A stretch of 64,000 bases of DNA from Psychromonas ingrahamii 37 (GTDB taxonomy: Bacteria; Pseudomonadota; Gammaproteobacteria; Enterobacterales; Psychromonadaceae), in the NCBI RefSeq assembly GCF_000015285.1, contig NC_008709.1, positions 186,001 to 250,000 of the forward strand, in the 5' to 3' direction. Under the pieces are notes generated by a model, which had not been told where the DNA came from, made no database searches, and saw only the letters and a program-made list of their open reading frames with translations. Both the position numbers and the translations under genes were made by a program. Shown here one piece after another: positions 62,522 to 64,000 of the stretch (position 1 is the first letter of the stretch; every line of letters starts with the position of its first letter).

Positions 62522-63988
62522 GTGGCATTTCGTTCCATAATCAGAATAGTTGGCATGTTAGTCGGCTTGTTTAGCTTGACCATGTTACCGCCTGCATTCA
62601 TCTCAACCTTCTATGAAGGGGCGGCGGGTGAAGATGGAGGTAATTTTTTGGCTGCATTTGTGATGACTTTATTTATTGCTCTGCTGTTATGGATACCTAA
62701 TAGGCATGTTAAGAAAGAGCTGAGAGTACGTGAAGGTTTTTTAATTGTGGTCCTCTTTTGGGTAACCCTGGGCAGTGTAGGAGCCATTCCCTTTATGATG
62801 AGTTCGAGCATCGAAATGGATGCCGCTTCCGCTTTTTTTGAATCTTTCTCGGGCTTAACCACGACCGGGGCAACGGTTATTGAACAGCTTGATACGCTCC
62901 CAAAATCGATCCTTTTTTACCGGCAAATGCTGCAATGGTTCGGTGGTATGGGGATCATTGTTTTGGCCGTTGCCGTTTTACCCATGTTAGGTATCGGCGG
63001 AATGCAGCTCTACCGGGCTGAAGCTCCCGGGCCGGTAAAAGACTCAAAAATGACACCGCGTATTGCCGAAACTGCCAAGGCATTGTGGAATGTTTATCTC
63101 TTTGTGACCGTTGCTTGTATGCTGGCATTTTGGCTTGCCGGCATGAGTTTGTTTGATGCCATCGGACATAGTTTTTCAACGGTTTCTATTGGTGGTTTTT
63201 CAACTTACAACGAGAGTATTGGCCATTTTGACAGCAATCTTATTAACCTTATCACTGTGTTGTTTCTGCTTATTTCCGGGGTCAATTATGCGCTGCATTT
63301 TAGTGCCTTTTCCAGCCGAAAATTCTCTTTTAATATTTATCGGCAAGATCCGGAACTACGTGCTTTTATTTTTATTCAAGTATTATTAACCACTGTCTGT
63401 TTTATTGGATTGATGGGTCATGAAGTTTATGATTCAATTGAAAATACTTTTTCTCAGGCATTATTTCAGGCTGTTTCTATTTCCACCACTGCGGGTTTTA
63501 CAACCACTTCATTTCATGATTGGCCGGCGTTTTTTCCGATTTTATTGATTATGTCCAGCTTTATTGGTGGTTGTGCCGGGTCAACGGGCGGAGGTATGAA
63601 AGTTATTCGCATTTTATTGCTTAATTTACAGGGGATACGTGAGCTAAAGCGGCTGGTTCACCCCAAAGCGGTTTTTAAAATCAAATTAGCTAATAATGCG
63701 CTTCCGGACCGTGTTATTGAAGCTATTTGGGGATTCTTTTCAACTTATGCCCTGGTATTTGTTGTTTGTATGTTAGCGTTATTATTAACTGGTATGGATG
63801 AGCTGAGTTCCTTTTCTGCGACTGCCGCCATGCTCAATAACTTAGGCCCCGGGCTTGGAGCGGTGGCGCTTCATTTTAATGAAGTGAGTGCTGCTTCTAA
63901 ATGGATAATGATCCTTGCTATGTTATTTGGCCGGTTAGAAATTTTTACATTATTAGTTTTATTCACTCCTATTTTTTGGAAAAATTAA
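62522..63988 (+). CDS. trkH: Trk system potassium uptake protein TrkH
   Basis: 488 residues from a GTG. Four membrane-pore-membrane repeats with filter segments FSGLTTTGATVIE, FSTVSIGGFSTYN, SISTTAGFTTTSF and AMLNNLGPGLGA. The signature GGMGIIVLAVAVLPMLGIGGM is present. It takes up K+ with the cytoplasmic TrkA. Directly after yigZ, the standard order. Complete; stop 12 bp from the window edge. Confidence 0.96.
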   Translation: MAFRSIIRIVGMLVGLFSLTMLPPAFISTFYEGAAGEDGGNFLAAFVMTLFIALLLWIPNRHVKKELRVREGFLIVVLFWVTLGSVGAIPFMMSSSIEMDAASAFFESFSGLTTTGATVIEQLDTLPKSILFYRQMLQWFGGMGIIVLAVAVLPMLGIGGMQLYRAEAPGPVKDSKMTPRIAETAKALWNVYLFVTVACMLAFWLAGMSLFDAIGHSFSTVSIGGFSTYNESIGHFDSNLINLITVLFLLISGVNYALHFSAFSSRKFSFNIYRQDPELRAFIFIQVLLTTVCFIGLMGHEVYDSIENTFSQALFQAVSISTTAGFTTTSFHDWPAFFPILLIMSSFIGGCAGSTGGGMKVIRILLLNLQGIRELKRLVHPKAVFKIKLANNALPDRVIEAIWGFFSTYALVFVVCMLALLLTGMDELSSFSATAAMLNNLGPGLGAVALHFNEVSAASKWIMILAMLFGRLEIFTLLVLFTPIFWKN

Positions 63989-64000
63989 AAGATGACAATT

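Overview
The window is AT-rich gammaproteobacterial DNA. The right two thirds carries conserved chromosomal order: mrcA | pilMNOPQ-aroK-aroB-damX-dam-rpe-trpS, plsY | folB-folK-uppP, cca, ygiM-like, pit, ygiF, yjfI-yjfJ-yjfK, glnE, an lpxL-type gene, menE-menC-alr, dnaB, dgkA | plsB, a rhodanese gene, yigZ and trkH. Gene content, low GC and general protein character suggest a marine, Psychromonas-like member of the Alteromonadales. The genus is inferred from memory of gene order, not from a search.

Positions 1-19196 look like accessory DNA. From left to right they hold: a PAS-GGDEF-EAL c-di-GMP gene split cleanly by an IS30-family element (3-bp target duplication, reading frame restored if the IS is removed); a small very acidic protein; a decayed umuC 3' end; a two-gene SF2-helicase operon diverging from a small XRE regulator, with three matching palindromic operators between them; a type I restriction-modification locus whose hsdM lacks its N-terminal half while hsdS and hsdR are intact; and a four-gene operon of large tyrosine-recombinase-like proteins plus a small TnpC-like helper. 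The last gene of that operon's direction is a complete yrfG-type HAD nucleotidase.

The recombinase operon ends exactly where the core genome resumes, inside the host's own yrfG. The host copy (19197-19802) lost its start and its catalytic DxDGT motif. The island therefore appears to have inserted into the conserved DxDGT codons of yrfG and to carry a diverged, intact spare yrfG. The layout recalls Tn554 TnpA/B/C and the Gamma-Mobile-Trio elements. The other end of the island is not in the window, so the defence-like genes to the left are probably cargo. This is the most interesting feature here.

From 19197 on the genes are housekeeping: peptidoglycan synthesis (mrcA, alr, uppP), type IV pilus assembly (pilMNOPQ), shikimate pathway (aroK, aroB), Dam methylation, folate (folB, folK), phospholipid and lipid A synthesis (plsY, plsB, dgkA, lpxL-type), tRNA maturation (cca), type II secretion accessory genes (gspA/gspB-like), phosphate and potassium transport, glutamine synthetase control (glnE), menaquinone (menE, menC) and replication (dnaB). 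Unusual repeats lie between them: a 258-bp MITE-like element, a 46-bp tandem repeat that starts inside the uppP stop region, and four 113-bp copies of the 3' end of the PspA-family gene yjfJ.
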